Shown here: piece after piece, positions 16,856-25,122 of the stretch | How positions within the stretch are numbered: the stretch's first letter is position 1 | Layout: each line of letters starts with the position of its first letter | Assembly (NCBI GenBank): GCA_965198915.1 | Contig: CBDAQC010000006.1 | Location: 682,001-746,000 of the forward strand | Direction of reading: 5' to 3' | Source of the DNA: BOG-908 sp965198915 | GTDB lineage: Bacteria > Pseudomonadota > Alphaproteobacteria > Acetobacterales > Acetobacteraceae | Length of the DNA: 64,000 bases | The notes under the pieces: generated by a model | The model's database searches: none | What the model was told of the DNA's origin: nothing | Seen by the model: the letters and a program-made list of their open reading frames with translations, nothing else | Program-made: the position numbers and the translations under genes

Positions 16856-17776
16856 CTAAACCTGCCGCAGGAACCGCGCCGCCTCCGATACCGCCTCGAC
16901 CGTCTTGGCAATCATCGACCCCATGGTGAAAAACCCGTGGAACACGCCGCGATACCGCTTCATCGCCGTCATCACGCCGGCCTGGGCCAGCCGCACGGCG
17001 TAGGCCTCGCCGGCGTCGCGTATCGGGTCCACCTCGGCGGTCAGCACGCAGGCGGGCGGCAGGCCCACGTGGCTCTCGGCCAGCGCCGGCGTGGCGCGCC
17101 AGTCCAGCAGCTCGGCCTCGTTGCCGTGGTAGTGGTGGCGGAACCACAGCATGGAATCGCGGGTCAGGATGGGGCCGCGGGCGAACTCGGTGACCGAGGC
17201 ACGGGTGAGGTCACGGTCCACGCCGGGATAGACGAGCAGCTGGCTGCGCAAGGCTGGCCCGCCGCGCGACCGGGCGAGCAGGCAGCAGACGGCGGACAGC
17301 GTGCCGCCGGCACTGTCGCCGCCCACCGAAATGCGGGTGGCATCGCCGCCGAGCGAGGCGGCGTTTGCCGCCACCCAGAGCAGGGCGGCGTAGGCGTCCT
17401 CGGGTGCGGCCGGGAATTTGTGTTCCGGCGCCAGGCGGTACTCCACGTTGACCACCACCGTTCCGGCCTGCAGGCATAGCTCGCGGCACACCCAGTCGCC
17501 GGATTGCAGGTCGCCCAGCACCATGCCGCCGCCGTGGAACCAGACCAGGATGGGCAGCCCCGGCTCGGCGGACGGGCGATAGAGCCGGGCGGGGATGTCG
17601 CCCTCGGCGCCGGCCACGCGGAGCTCGCGCACCTCGTGCACGGGCCGGCCGGGGGCCGCCGGGAAGCCGGCATAGAACGCGCGCACCTCGGCGGGCGAGA
17701 GGGTGGCCATGTCCGGCTGGCCGCGTCCGGCGAGGAAAGCCAGGACCTGCGCCGCGTCGTCGTCGATCTTTGTCAT
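16856..17776 (-). CDS. Alpha/beta-hydrolase, hormone-sensitive-lipase (HSL) type esterase
   Basis: 306-residue carboxylesterase. Oxyanion-hole motif HGGG at residues 81-84 and nucleophile motif GDSAGG at 153-158 (Ser155) define the HSL/family IV group. The acid is probably in TAEVDPIRDAG and the histidine in RGVFHGFFTM near the C-terminus. The start ATG overlaps the stop of the RibB-like gene (ATGA), so the two are translationally coupled. No signal peptide; cytoplasmic. Substrate unknown. Confidence 0.88.
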   Translation of the reverse strand: MTKIDDDAAQVLAFLAGRGQPDMATLSPAEVRAFYAGFPAAPGRPVHEVRELRVAGAEGDIPARLYRPSAEPGLPILVWFHGGGMVLGDLQSGDWVCRELCLQAGTVVVNVEYRLAPEHKFPAAPEDAYAALLWVAANAASLGGDATRISVGGDSAGGTLSAVCCLLARSRGGPALRSQLLVYPGVDRDLTRASVTEFARGPILTRDSMLWFRHHYHGNEAELLDWRATPALAESHVGLPPACVLTAEVDPIRDAGEAYAVRLAQAGVMTAMKRYRGVFHGFFTMGSMIAKTVEAVSEAARFLRQV

Positions 17777-18366
17777 CAGGCCTGCCCCAGTGCTGCCTCG
17801 GAGAAGATGTCGGCAGCGCTCAGGCAGGCCAGGCCGAGCTGTGCTGCCAGCGCGCGGCAATAGTCGGCCGAGGCGACCTCACCGTCATCGTCGAGTATGT
17901 CCGTCCAGGAGGCCACCTCGTAGCGCGTCAGCTGGTGCACCAGGTCCAGCGCCAGGTCCGCGCTGGCGCGGTGCTCGCGGCCGCGATAGCCGACCATGGC
18001 GGGCATCACGTGGCCGGGTGATTTCAGGCTGGCGATCCCGGCATCCGGCGCGCCGGCGGCCCGCAGGGTGAGCGCCCGGTCGGCAGCCGAGATGCCGGTG
18101 CCGTCGCAATCGGCGGCTTCCACCGAGCGCAGCAGGATCGGGCCGCGATAGCCTTCGCGGTACTCGCCTGCCAGTACCAGCCCCAGCGCCATGGCGCGCT
18201 CCGCCGTCACGCTGAAGCAGGTCAGGCCGCGGCCCCAGGTGACGGTGGTGTTCACTGTCTCCGGGGTGGCCAAAGCGGCCACGCCCACGAAGCAGCCGCG
18301 ATCCGCTGCCTCGTCCACCAGGATGACCAGGCCGCCGGCGTTCAGCATGTCCGAAGGGGAGGTCAT
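17776..18366 (-). CDS. Degenerate RibB-like protein (3,4-dihydroxy-2-butanone-4-phosphate synthase fold)
   Basis: 196 residues. The fold signature is clear: GGLVILVDEAADR at 11-23, TWGRGLTCFSVTAERAMALGL, GTGISAADRALTLRA at 89-103, SPGHVMPAMVG at 116-125, and REHRASADLALDLVHQL. But the catalytic loop that in true RibB reads DDxDRENEGD is DEAADRGCFVGV here, so the essential glutamates are absent. It is therefore unlikely to make dihydroxybutanone phosphate. Ribosome site GGGAG precedes the chosen ATG; a longer upstream opening is not needed. Coupled by ATGA to the esterase downstream, divergent from the crotonase. It may be a paralogue recruited for another sugar-phosphate-like ligand. Confidence 0.75.
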   Translation of the reverse strand: MTSPSDMLNAGGLVILVDEAADRGCFVGVAALATPETVNTTVTWGRGLTCFSVTAERAMALGLVLAGEYREGYRGPILLRSVEAADCDGTGISAADRALTLRAAGAPDAGIASLKSPGHVMPAMVGYRGREHRASADLALDLVHQLTRYEVASWTDILDDDGEVASADYCRALAAQLGLACLSAADIFSEAALGQA

Positions 18367-18560
18367 CGGCGGCTCCCGGAAGGGGACCATAGACAGGCGC
18401 TGGGCTTGTCGGGACACAGCGACGGGGACCTGTTTTCCCGGACGGGCGGCCGGCGTCGCGGTTCTGCTTCTTGCATCATGGCCGACACATAGTGCGCCTG
18501 CCCTCCGCTGGGCAGCCCCGGGCTTCGGGGGTAATACTCGCCGAAACAAAGGAGCGTTCC

Positions 18561-19325
18561 GTGGAGACAGAGGACATACGCGTGCACCGGGACGGGGCCG
18601 CGATGCATATTAGGATGAACCGGCCGGCCAAGCGCAACGCGCTGACGGTTGCAATGTATGCCGCGATGGCGGATGCGATGGCGCGCGCGGAGGCCGATCC
18701 GGAGGTCCGCGCGATCGTCCTCTCCGGCGAGGGTGCCGCGTTCTGCGCCGGCAACGACCTGTCCGATTTCGTGGCCAACCCGCCCGGCGGCGAGGACGCG
18801 CCGGTGCACCGTTTCATACGCGCGCTGGCCGGCGCCACCCGCGTGCTGATAGCCGCCGTGCACGGCGGCGCCGTGGGCATAGGCACGACGATGCTGCTGC
18901 ATTGCGACTTCGTGCTGGCGGAGCCGGACGCCGTCCTGCAGATGCCGTTCGTGGACCTGGCGCTGGTGCCGGAAGCCGGCAGCTCGCTTCTGGTGCCCGA
19001 CCTGATGGGGCAGCGCCGGGCCGCCGAGCTGTTGCTGCTGGGCGAGGCGGTGGACGCCGCGCGCGCTGTGGCGCTGGGCCTGGCCAACCGCGTGGTGGCG
19101 GCCGGCACGGCGGTGGCCGAGGCGCAGGCGCTGGCCGCGCGGCTGGCGGCAAAGCCCGCGGGCGCGCTGCTGGCCACCAAGAAGCTGATGAAATCCGCCA
19201 CGCGCGACATGCCCGGCCGGCTTGCGGAGGAGAACGCCGCCTTCGCCGCCCAACTGCGATCGGCCGAGCTGCGCCAGACGGTGCAGGCCTTCTTCCAGTC
19301 GCGTGCCAAGGCGAACGCGGCATGA
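18561..19325 (+). CDS. Enoyl-CoA hydratase/isomerase (crotonase) family protein
   Basis: 254-residue crotonase. CoA/oxyanion-hole elements are visible: RPAKRNALTVAMYAAM, GEGAAFCAGNDLSDF at residues ~57-71, and AAVHGGAVGIGTTMLLHCD, followed by FVDLALVPEAGSSLLVP. The second conserved glutamate position appears as PEAGSS. GTG start with AAGGAG six bases upstream. Its stop overlaps the ATG of the next gene (ATGA), so hydratase/isomerase and flavin oxidoreductase are co-translated. Specific substrate not determinable. Confidence 0.87.
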   Translation: METEDIRVHRDGAAMHIRMNRPAKRNALTVAMYAAMADAMARAEADPEVRAIVLSGEGAAFCAGNDLSDFVANPPGGEDAPVHRFIRALAGATRVLIAAVHGGAVGIGTTMLLHCDFVLAEPDAVLQMPFVDLALVPEAGSSLLVPDLMGQRRAAELLLLGEAVDAARAVALGLANRVVAAGTAVAEAQALAARLAAKPAGALLATKKLMKSATRDMPGRLAEENAAFAAQLRSAELRQTVQAFFQSRAKANAA

Positions 19326-20281
19326 GCCTCCCCCCGTTCCTGGCACAGAAGCTGCGCCTGCCGGTCATCGCGGCGCCGCTGTTCATCATCTCCAACCCGG
19401 ACCTCTTGCTGGCGCAGTGCAAGGCCGGCATCGTGGGCTCGTTCCCGGCGTTGAACGCCCGGCCGAAAGAGGCGCTGGACGAATGGCTGGCGCGCATCAC
19501 CGAGGAGCTGGCCGCCTACGACGCGGCGCATCCCGACGCGCCGGCCGCACCCTTCGCGGTCAACCAGATCGTCCACCGCTCCAACGACAGGCTGGAACAC
19601 GACCTGGCGCTGTGCGTGAAGTACAAGGTGCCGATCGTCATCACCTCGCTGGGCGCGCGCACGGACGTGTTCGAGGCGGTGCACTCCTACGGCGGCATCG
19701 TGCTGCACGACATCATCAACGTGGCCTTCGCCCGCAAGGCGATCGAGAAAGGTGCCGACGGCCTGGTAGCGGTGGCGGCCGGCGCCGGCGGGCACGCCGG
19801 CACCACCTCGCCCTTCGCGCTGATCTCCGAGATACGCGCCTGGTTCGACGGGCCGCTGGCGCTGTCCGGCGCCATCTCCAACGGCGGCGCGATCCTGGCG
19901 GCCCAGGCGGCCGGCGCGGACGTGGCCTATATCGGCTCGGCGTTCATCGCCACCGAGGAGGCCAACGCGGCCGCGGAGTACAAGCAGGCGGTGGTGGACA
20001 GCCAGGCGGCCGACATCGTGTACAGCAACCTGTTCACCGGCGTGCACGGCAACTACCTGAAAAGCTCCATCGTGGCCGCCGGGCTGGACCCGGACGCGCT
20101 GCCGCAATCGGACGCCTCGGCGATGAATTTCGGCAGCGGCTCGTCCAAGGCGTGGCGCGACATATGGGGTGCCGGGCAGGGCGTGGGCCGGGTGGACAGC
20201 GTGGTGCCGGCGGCTGCGCGCATTGCGCAGTGGTCCGGGGAGTATCAGGCGGCGCGGGAGCGGTTGTTGGGGACAGTCTAG
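19322..20281 (+). CDS. Nitronate monooxygenase-like flavin oxidoreductase, second copy
   Basis: 319-residue FMN TIM-barrel of the NMO family, distinct from the 1.1-2.1 kb copy. Motifs: LPVIAAPLFIISNPDLLLAQ, VGSFPALNARP, the histidine-bearing AAGAGGHAGTTSPFALI, and phosphate-site ALSGAISNGGAILAAQAAGA with DVAYIGSAFIATEEA. Overlap with the crotonase stop suggests a shared acyl-CoA-linked pathway rather than nitronate detoxification, which is inference. Confidence 0.87.
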   Translation: MSLPPFLAQKLRLPVIAAPLFIISNPDLLLAQCKAGIVGSFPALNARPKEALDEWLARITEELAAYDAAHPDAPAAPFAVNQIVHRSNDRLEHDLALCVKYKVPIVITSLGARTDVFEAVHSYGGIVLHDIINVAFARKAIEKGADGLVAVAAGAGGHAGTTSPFALISEIRAWFDGPLALSGAISNGGAILAAQAAGADVAYIGSAFIATEEANAAAEYKQAVVDSQAADIVYSNLFTGVHGNYLKSSIVAAGLDPDALPQSDASAMNFGSGSSKAWRDIWGAGQGVGRVDSVVPAAARIAQWSGEYQAARERLLGTV

Positions 20282-20287
20282 AGCAAG

Positions 20288-20341
20288 CAGGCCTTCTTTT
20301 CTGAAGAAGCGAGCAAAAGACCTTCGTCTGCGCTGTTGCGG
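20288..20341. repeat. LIR-1 half element
   Basis: Left-type arm only: GGCCTTCTTTTCTGAAGAAG, AGCAAAAGACCTTCGT, then CTGCGCTGTTGCGG. Confidence 0.7.
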
Positions 20342-20365
20342 ACTCCGCTGGGATGAGCGCGCTGC

Positions 20366-20653
20366 TTATCCCAGGGAGCCGCGGGCGATCGTCTCCAGGG
20401 TATGCGCCAGAACCAGGATCAGCAGCAGCGCCAGGCTCATGCGCAGGCGCCCGCGGGCCAGGCGCAGCGTGGCCACCAGGAACATGGAGACGATGAAGAT
20501 GAACACGACGGTCTGCACGTCGCTGTTCAGGCCGGCCCCCTTCATCAGCGCGCGCAACGAGCCCTCGATGAAGGCGAGGATGTCCAGCATGATACGCGCA
20601 AAGGTGCCGAAGACGCCGACCAGTCCGTGGGCAAATCCGTCCAGAACATTCAT
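20366..20653 (-). CDS. Small inner-membrane protein of unknown function
   Basis: 95 residues, starting MNVLDGFAHGLVGVFGTFAR. At least two strong hydrophobic segments: TVVFIFIVSMFLVATL (residues ~48-63) and LRMSLALLLILVLAHTL (~70-86), joined by a short basic loop LARGRLR that would lie in the cytoplasm. The N-terminal part may be amphipathic. I do not recognise the family. Convergent with the NMO-like gene. Confidence 0.65.
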   Translation of the reverse strand: MNVLDGFAHGLVGVFGTFARIMLDILAFIEGSLRALMKGAGLNSDVQTVVFIFIVSMFLVATLRLARGRLRMSLALLLILVLAHTLETIARGSLG

Positions 20654-20821
20654 TTCGGTTCCATGCCATATAGCCGCGGGTGCGCAAAGCGGTTCTTTCT
20701 TGCAACGCGCAGATCAGCAGGCTTTGTGGCCTGCGGAACACCGCGCCTGGCTGCCGTCCCGCGAACAGGGCTTGCACAAGCGCGCCCGCCTGCGGAAAGC
20801 TGCGCCAGGAGGACCACCCCG

Positions 20822-21241
20822 ATGCGCCACGTTCTGCTGGCCGTGCTGTTGATCGTGGGCTTGCAGGCCCGCGCGCAAGGCGTGGTCTCGCCGGCGGATG
20901 GTGCCGAGATCGGGCGCGTGATCACCGCGCAGATCGAGGCGTTCCGGCACGACGACGCGGACGCGGCGTTCGCCTTCGCCACCCCGGGCATTCAGGAGAA
21001 GTTCGGCGACAGCGCGCATTTCCTGGCCGCCGTGAAGCAGGCCTACCCGCAGGTGTACAGGCCGCGCTCGTTCCGGTTCCTGGACCGCGGCACCGAGGCC
21101 GGCCGGGTGACGCAGCGCGTGGAGATCGTGGGCCCGGACGGCCGGCTGGTCACCGCGGTCTACGACATGTCCCACGAGCCGGACGGCAAGTGGCGCATAG
21201 ACGGCTGCCGCCTGGAGACAACGACGCTACAGGAAACCTGA
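20822..21241 (+). CDS. DUF4864-like exported protein
   Basis: 139 residues with a signal peptide (MRHVLLAVLLIVGLQARAQG) and a single small domain: VITAQIEAFRHDDADAAFAF, ATPGIQEKFGDSAHFLAAV and FRFLDRGTEAGRVTQRVEI, ending DGKWRIDGCRLE. The pattern resembles the NTF2-like DUF4864 family. Located in the periplasm by prediction; function unknown. Confidence 0.75.
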   Translation: MRHVLLAVLLIVGLQARAQGVVSPADGAEIGRVITAQIEAFRHDDADAAFAFATPGIQEKFGDSAHFLAAVKQAYPQVYRPRSFRFLDRGTEAGRVTQRVEIVGPDGRLVTAVYDMSHEPDGKWRIDGCRLETTTLQET

Positions 21242-21285
21242 CCAAGTACCAGCCGGAGGCGTGAAGCCGCCCCGGCATCCCGCAG

Positions 21286-21340
21286 CGTCGAAGTTTCAAA
21301 AGCTTTTTGCTTCTTTTTCTCGACAAAGAAGGCCTTGCTT
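21286..21340. repeat. LIR-1 half element
   Basis: Right-type arm only: AAAAGCTTTTTGCTTC then TTTTTCTCGACAAAGAAGGC, ending 10 bases before the ispH stop. Confidence 0.75.
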
Positions 21341-21350
21341 TCCCAGGCCC

Positions 21351-22340
21351 TCAAGCCAGCGGATAAGGCAGCTTGAAGATGACGTCCTCGGTCGTCACCT
21401 GCCGCTCCTCGATCTGCAGCGTGAACCGCTTGGCCAGTTCCGACAGCACTTCCTGCACCAGGCTTTCCGGCGCGGAAGCGCCCGCGGTGATGCCGACGGT
21501 GCCCACGCCCTCCATCAGCGTGAAATCCATGTCCGCCACCTTGGGCACCAGTATGGCGCGGCCGGCGCCGGCGCGTTCGGCCACCTCGCGCAGGCGCTGG
21601 CTGTTGCTGCTGTTCGGGCTGCCTATCACGATCAGCAGGTCGCAGCCCTGCGCGATCGCCTTGACGGCCGCCTGGCGGTTGGTGGTGGCGTAGCAGATGT
21701 CCTCGCGCTTTGGGCCTTCGATGGCGGGGAAGCGGCGGCGCAGGATCTCCACGATCTCGGCTGTGTCGTCCACGCTCAGCGTGGTCTGGGTGATGAAGGC
21801 CAGGTTGGCCACATCGGCGGGCGCTACGGTCTCCGCCTCGGCTGCGTTCTGCACCAGCGCCACCGCACCGGGCGGCAACTGGCCCATGGTGCCCACCACT
21901 TCCGGGTGGCCGGCATGGCCGATCATCAGGATGTGGCGCTTCTCGGCAAAATGGCGCTCCGCCTCGCGGTGGACCTTGCTGACCAGCGGGCAGGTTGCGT
22001 CCAGATAGGCCAGGTTGCGGCGCTGGGCTTCCTCCGGCACCGCCTTCGGCACGCCGTGGGCGCTGAACACCACGTGGGCGTTCTCCGGCACCTCGTCGAG
22101 CTCTTCGACGAAGATGGCGCCCTGGGCTTCGAGAGTTTCCACCACGGTGCGGTTGTGCACGATCTCGTGGCGCACATAGACCGGGGCGCCGTAGCGGCGC
22201 AGCGCTTCCTCCACCACGCGTATGGCGCGGTCCACGCCGGCGCAGAAGCCGCGCGGGCCGGCCAGCACCACGCGCAGCGGGCGCAGGGCGGTCTCCTGCA
22301 TCGGCGCGCGCGTCAGCAGGTCGGTCGGGCTGTCTGGCAT
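21351..22340 (-). CDS. ispH: 4-hydroxy-3-methylbut-2-enyl diphosphate reductase (IspH/LytB)
   Basis: Last enzyme of the MEP isoprenoid pathway, an iron-sulphur reductase making IPP and DMAPP. 329 residues. The three cluster cysteines are C33 (GPRGFCAGVDRAI), C117 (DATCPLV) and C216 (DICYATTNRQ). Substrate residues are seen in VFSAHGVPK, MIGHAGHPEV and IVIGSPNSSNSQRL. The ATG chosen gives the normal N-terminus; a longer opening upstream is not conserved-looking. Divergent from the lipoprotein gene at 22.5 kb. Confidence 0.95.
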   Translation of the reverse strand: MPDSPTDLLTRAPMQETALRPLRVVLAGPRGFCAGVDRAIRVVEEALRRYGAPVYVRHEIVHNRTVVETLEAQGAIFVEELDEVPENAHVVFSAHGVPKAVPEEAQRRNLAYLDATCPLVSKVHREAERHFAEKRHILMIGHAGHPEVVGTMGQLPPGAVALVQNAAEAETVAPADVANLAFITQTTLSVDDTAEIVEILRRRFPAIEGPKREDICYATTNRQAAVKAIAQGCDLLIVIGSPNSSNSQRLREVAERAGAGRAILVPKVADMDFTLMEGVGTVGITAGASAPESLVQEVLSELAKRFTLQIEERQVTTEDVIFKLPYPLA

Positions 22341-22471
22341 GGGTGTCTGTCCCGTCTGTCCTCGTCTGGCCGCAATATGGCGATGGTGGGGTCCTGGTGC
22401 AAAGGCGGGATGCTGTGGCAAAGCACCCGGGCCGCCCCGACCGTTGCCAAGGGGCCGCAGCGGAGACCCTC

Positions 22472-22993
22472 ATGCGCCCTTTCCACTTCCCTGTCCTCCT
22501 ATTGGCGCTCGCGGTGGCCGCCTGCCATGCCGACCCGAACGAGGAGGCGGTGCAGTGCCCGCGCGCCTATGTGCTGCCGGAAGCCTCGCACGTCTCCCAT
22601 TTCGACGGACGCGGCACGGACATCTCGGACCTGGTGCTGGGCGTGCGGCTGACGGACGTGCAGGGCGCTTGCTCCGGCAAGCTGGGCGTGCGGGAGGAAG
22701 GCGCGCACGGCCACGTGGTGATGGTGGTCACCAAGGGGCCGGCCGCCACCAGCAACACCGCCGACGTGGGCTACATATTGGGCGTGGTGCGCAACGGGGT
22801 GATCCTGGACCGCGCCAGCTACGTGCAGCACGTGGTGTTCCCGTCCAACGTGGATACGCTGGAGATGACGGGGCAGGAGATCGCGCTGAAGCTGCCGACC
22901 GGCAAGGGCGTCAGCGGGCCGAGCTATCACCTGTATTTCATGCTGAACCTTACGCCGGAGGAGCTGGCGGCTAACCGGCACGGGGGGCCGTAG
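22472..22993 (+). CDS. Putative lipoprotein of unknown function
   Basis: 173 residues. N-terminus MRPFHFPVLLLALAVAACHA contains a lipobox (AVAAC) so the mature protein would be lipid-anchored at C18. The rest is beta-rich with repeated valines (GHVVMVVTKGPAA, SYVQHVVFPSNVDTLEM) and a tail SYHLYFMLNLTPEELAANR. GGAGA lies upstream of the ATG. I do not recognise the family. Confidence 0.75.
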   Translation: MRPFHFPVLLLALAVAACHADPNEEAVQCPRAYVLPEASHVSHFDGRGTDISDLVLGVRLTDVQGACSGKLGVREEGAHGHVVMVVTKGPAATSNTADVGYILGVVRNGVILDRASYVQHVVFPSNVDTLEMTGQEIALKLPTGKGVSGPSYHLYFMLNLTPEELAANRHGGP

Positions 22994-23002
22994 GAGGTAG
23001 GC

Positions 23003-23055
23003 AGGACCTTCTTTTTCGAGAAAAAGAAGCGAAGAGCTTTTGCTCCCTGTCGGCG
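23003..23055. repeat. LIR-1 half element
   Basis: Left arm: CTTCTTTTTCGAGAAAAAG, GCGAAGAGCTTTTGCTCC, CTGTCGGCG. Confidence 0.75.
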
Positions 23056-23104
23056 AACGTTGCAGCGCACCCGCTTCAAGGGGCGACCGCCCGCCTTGCC
23101 TGCG

Positions 23105-23521
23105 ATGCCGCAGACGCCTACTGCGCACGGCATGGCCCTGAAACCGCACCTTGCCCGCGCCTACCGCGCCAGCCGCTACCGCGTGGCCGGCTTCGACCTG
23201 ACGATCGGCCGCCGGTCCGGCGCGCTGGACGGCCTGCTGGCCGGGCTGGGCGCGCGGGAGGCGGTGCTGATCACCGCGTGGAACCCCGCCAGCCGGCGCA
23301 TGCCGCCGAGCTGGAACAGCAAGATGATGGCCGCCCTGCGCCACAGGCTGGGCACCACGCCGGCGCTGCCCGCCTCCGGTGCCGGGCGGACCTGGTCGGA
23401 GGACCACCTGCTGGTGGTGGGCGATAGGCGGAGGCTCGCCAAGCTGGCCCGGCTGTTCGGCCAGGCGGCGATGGTGGGCCTGAAACGCGGGCAGGGCGTC
23501 CGGCTGCTGCCGCTCGTCTGA
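23105..23521 (+). CDS. DUF3293-like protein
   Basis: About 138 residues. The family mark is LITAWNPASRRMPPSWNSKM, with SEDHLLVVGDRRRLAKLARL and FGQAAMVGLKRG towards the end. No ribosome site distinguishes the ATG used from one 27 bases downstream (MALKPHLARAYRASRY), which may be the true start. Cytoplasmic, function unknown. The downstream gene starts one base after its stop. Confidence 0.65.
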   Translation: MPQTPTAHGMALKPHLARAYRASRYRVAGFDLTIGRRSGALDGLLAGLGAREAVLITAWNPASRRMPPSWNSKMMAALRHRLGTTPALPASGAGRTWSEDHLLVVGDRRRLAKLARLFGQAAMVGLKRGQGVRLLPLV

Positions 23522-23522
23522 C

Positions 23523-23963
23523 GTGGCGCCGCGGGTCACCGCACGGGCGCTGCATGAAGCCCTGCTCGCCTCGGACAGCGCCACCGCCGTGCTGGAGGCA
23601 ATCTGCGGCGCACCCGTAAGCATTCTGCGTCGCCCGCCGGCCGGTGCGCCGGCGCCTGCCCGCCTGGCCGGCGGCGTGCATCGTCGCGTGGTTCTGCTGT
23701 GTGGGGCGCGTGTGCTGTCGGAAGCCGATTTATGGTTCCGGCCGGAGCTTCTGCCCGCCGGCATGGTGGCCGAGCTGGCCGCCAGCGACGCCCCGTTCGG
23801 CCGGGTGGTGAAGACGCTGGGCCTGCGCCGCCGCACGCTGTCCGCCCGTATCTGCGCGCCCGGCGACCCGTTCGCGGTGGAGCACAGCGCGGTTCTGGAA
23901 GACGGTGCGCAAGACGTGGCCGAAGTGGCCGAACGCTACTGCTGGGAGCTCGTAGCCCCCTGA
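23523..23963 (+). CDS. Chorismate-lyase-like (UbiC/UTRA fold) protein
   Basis: 146 residues, GTG start directly after the DUF3293 stop, so probably co-translated. The pattern VLLCGARVLSEADLWFRPEL, LLPAGMVAELAASDAPFGRV, LRRRTLSARI and FAVEHSAVLEDG resembles the chorismate-pyruvate lyase/UTRA fold. Whether it catalyses 4-hydroxybenzoate formation for ubiquinone is uncertain: key residues cannot be aligned by eye and no ubiA is adjacent. Confidence 0.55.
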   Translation: MAPRVTARALHEALLASDSATAVLEAICGAPVSILRRPPAGAPAPARLAGGVHRRVVLLCGARVLSEADLWFRPELLPAGMVAELAASDAPFGRVVKTLGLRRRTLSARICAPGDPFAVEHSAVLEDGAQDVAEVAERYCWELVAP

Positions 23964-23994
23964 CCGCCCCGTGCGGACCTTTCCAAGTACTCGC

Positions 23995-24045
23995 CGAGAG
24001 GGAGCAAAAGTCCTTATGCTTCTCTTTGCCAAAAAAGAAGGCGTT
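23995..24045. repeat. LIR-1 half element
   Basis: Right arm: GGGAGCAAAAGTCCTTATGC, CTCTTTGCCAAAAAAGAAGG. Placed between convergent genes. Confidence 0.7.
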
Positions 24046-24052
24046 CCGTCCT

Positions 24053-24397
24053 TCAGATATCGGACGCCGTAACCTTGAGCTCCGCCAGCCGCTCGGACGC
24101 CCGCTCCACCGTGCGGACCATCACCTCGCCGGCCCGCTTCACCTTGGGTTCGGCGTGGTTCAGCAGTCCGTCCGCCACCAGAAGCGCCGGCGAGAGGACG
24201 CCGCGCACGTCATGGCGCAAGGTGGACACCTGCTTGCGCAAATCGGCCAATTGGGCCTGCGCCGCATGCGCCTCGGCAAGCTGGCCGCTCAGCGCCGCTT
24301 GCGTGCTGCGGCAGGCCGCGAGACGCGGGCGGACCCAAAGGTATGTGCCGATTACGCCGGCAGCGATCCCTGCCAGCGCAAACCATAGGCCTTGCAT
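24053..24397 (-). CDS. Membrane-anchored HisKA-like helical protein lacking a kinase domain
   Basis: 114 residues. One N-terminal membrane anchor (MQGLWFALAGIAAGVIGTYLW) is followed by a coiled-coil-prone stretch (STQAALSGQLAEAHAAQAQL, RKQVSTL), then LRHDVRGVLSPALLVADGLL and a second helix VMVRTVERASERLAELK. The LRHDVRG segment resembles the phospho-accepting histidine box of HisKA dimerisation domains, but no ATP-binding domain follows and the next gene is unrelated. GGGAG precedes the ATG. Function unknown; a phosphotransfer or scaffold role is speculative. Confidence 0.6.
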   Translation of the reverse strand: MQGLWFALAGIAAGVIGTYLWVRPRLAACRSTQAALSGQLAEAHAAQAQLADLRKQVSTLRHDVRGVLSPALLVADGLLNHAEPKVKRAGEVMVRTVERASERLAELKVTASDI

Positions 24398-24509
24398 CAC
24401 GTAAGCTCCCCTGCCGCCGTAACGTTTGCCGGAACACCACAGATGCAGGCAAGGCGATTTCCGGCCTGCGCGGCCGCCACGGCGTCCGGAGGCCACGCCC
24501 CGCCCGTAT

Positions 24510-24539
24510 TTGACGTAGGCAGTCAGGGGAACCTATAAC
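24510..24539 (+). promoter_or_regulatory. Sigma-70 promoter of the rpmH operon
   Basis: TTGACG (-35) and TATAAC (-10) separated by 18 bases, about 53 bases before the rpmH start. Close to consensus, as expected for a ribosomal-protein operon. Confidence 0.7.
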
Positions 24540-24592
24540 CCGGGCATGACACGGGGCCGCCAGCGCCCCGCGCAAGCTGTTGGAGTGCCCCC

Positions 24593-24727
24593 GTGAAGCG
24601 TACGTATCAGCCGTCCAAACTCGTCCGCAAGCGCCGGCACGGCTTCCGCGCCCGCATGGAGACGGTAGGTGGCCGCAAGGTTATCGCCAACCGCCGCGCC
24701 AAGGGGCGGAAGAAGCTCTCGGCCTGA
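24593..24727 (+). CDS. rpmH: 50S ribosomal protein L34
   Basis: 44 residues: KRTYQPSKLVRKRRHGFRAR, METVGGRKVIANRRAKGRKK, LSA, the standard short, very basic L34 sequence. It starts with GTG, with TTGGAG six bases upstream. First gene of rpmH-rnpA-yidD-yidC. Confidence 0.95.
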   Translation: MKRTYQPSKLVRKRRHGFRARMETVGGRKVIANRRAKGRKKLSA

Positions 24728-24732
24728 CGCAC

Positions 24733-25122
24733 ATGGCGGAACCGGTGCTTGTGCCGCGCAAAGCGGCAGGGGCACGCCCGCCGCACCTCACACGCCGCGC
24801 GGAGTTCCTGCGCGTGGCCGCGAAAGGCCGCAAGGCGCCCTCGCCCGGGCTGGTTCTGCAGGCGCTGGACCGTGGTGACGACGCACCCGTCCGGCTGGGC
24901 TTCACGGTAACGAAGAAGGTGGGAAACGCTGTGGTGCGCAACCGTACGCGCCGGCGGCTGCGCGAAGCGGCACGGCTGCTGCTGGCCGAGGCACCGGCCA
25001 CCGGCGCGGACCTGGTGCTGGTCGGCCGCGACACCACCCGCACGCGGCGGTTCGACCTGCTGATCGAAGATCTGCGGCGCGGCCTGGCCAAGCTGGGCGT
25101 GGCCACCGCGGACCGGCCATGA
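24733..25122 (+). CDS. rnpA: Ribonuclease P protein component
   Basis: 129-residue protein subunit of RNase P, which removes 5' leaders from pre-tRNAs. The RNA-binding signature appears as RLGFTVTKKVGNAVVRNRTR then RRLREAARLL at residues ~55-82; DLVLVGRDTTRTRRFDLL follows. Five bases separate it from rpmH and its end overlaps yidD by four bases (ATGA). Confidence 0.95.
   Translation: MAEPVLVPRKAAGARPPHLTRRAEFLRVAAKGRKAPSPGLVLQALDRGDDAPVRLGFTVTKKVGNAVVRNRTRRRLREAARLLLAEAPATGADLVLVGRDTTRTRRFDLLIEDLRRGLAKLGVATADRP

Noticed and set aside
18367..18560. FMN riboswitch upstream of the RibB-like gene
   Set aside because: None of the conserved RFN helices could be recognised in the leader; the protein also seems not to be a working RibB.
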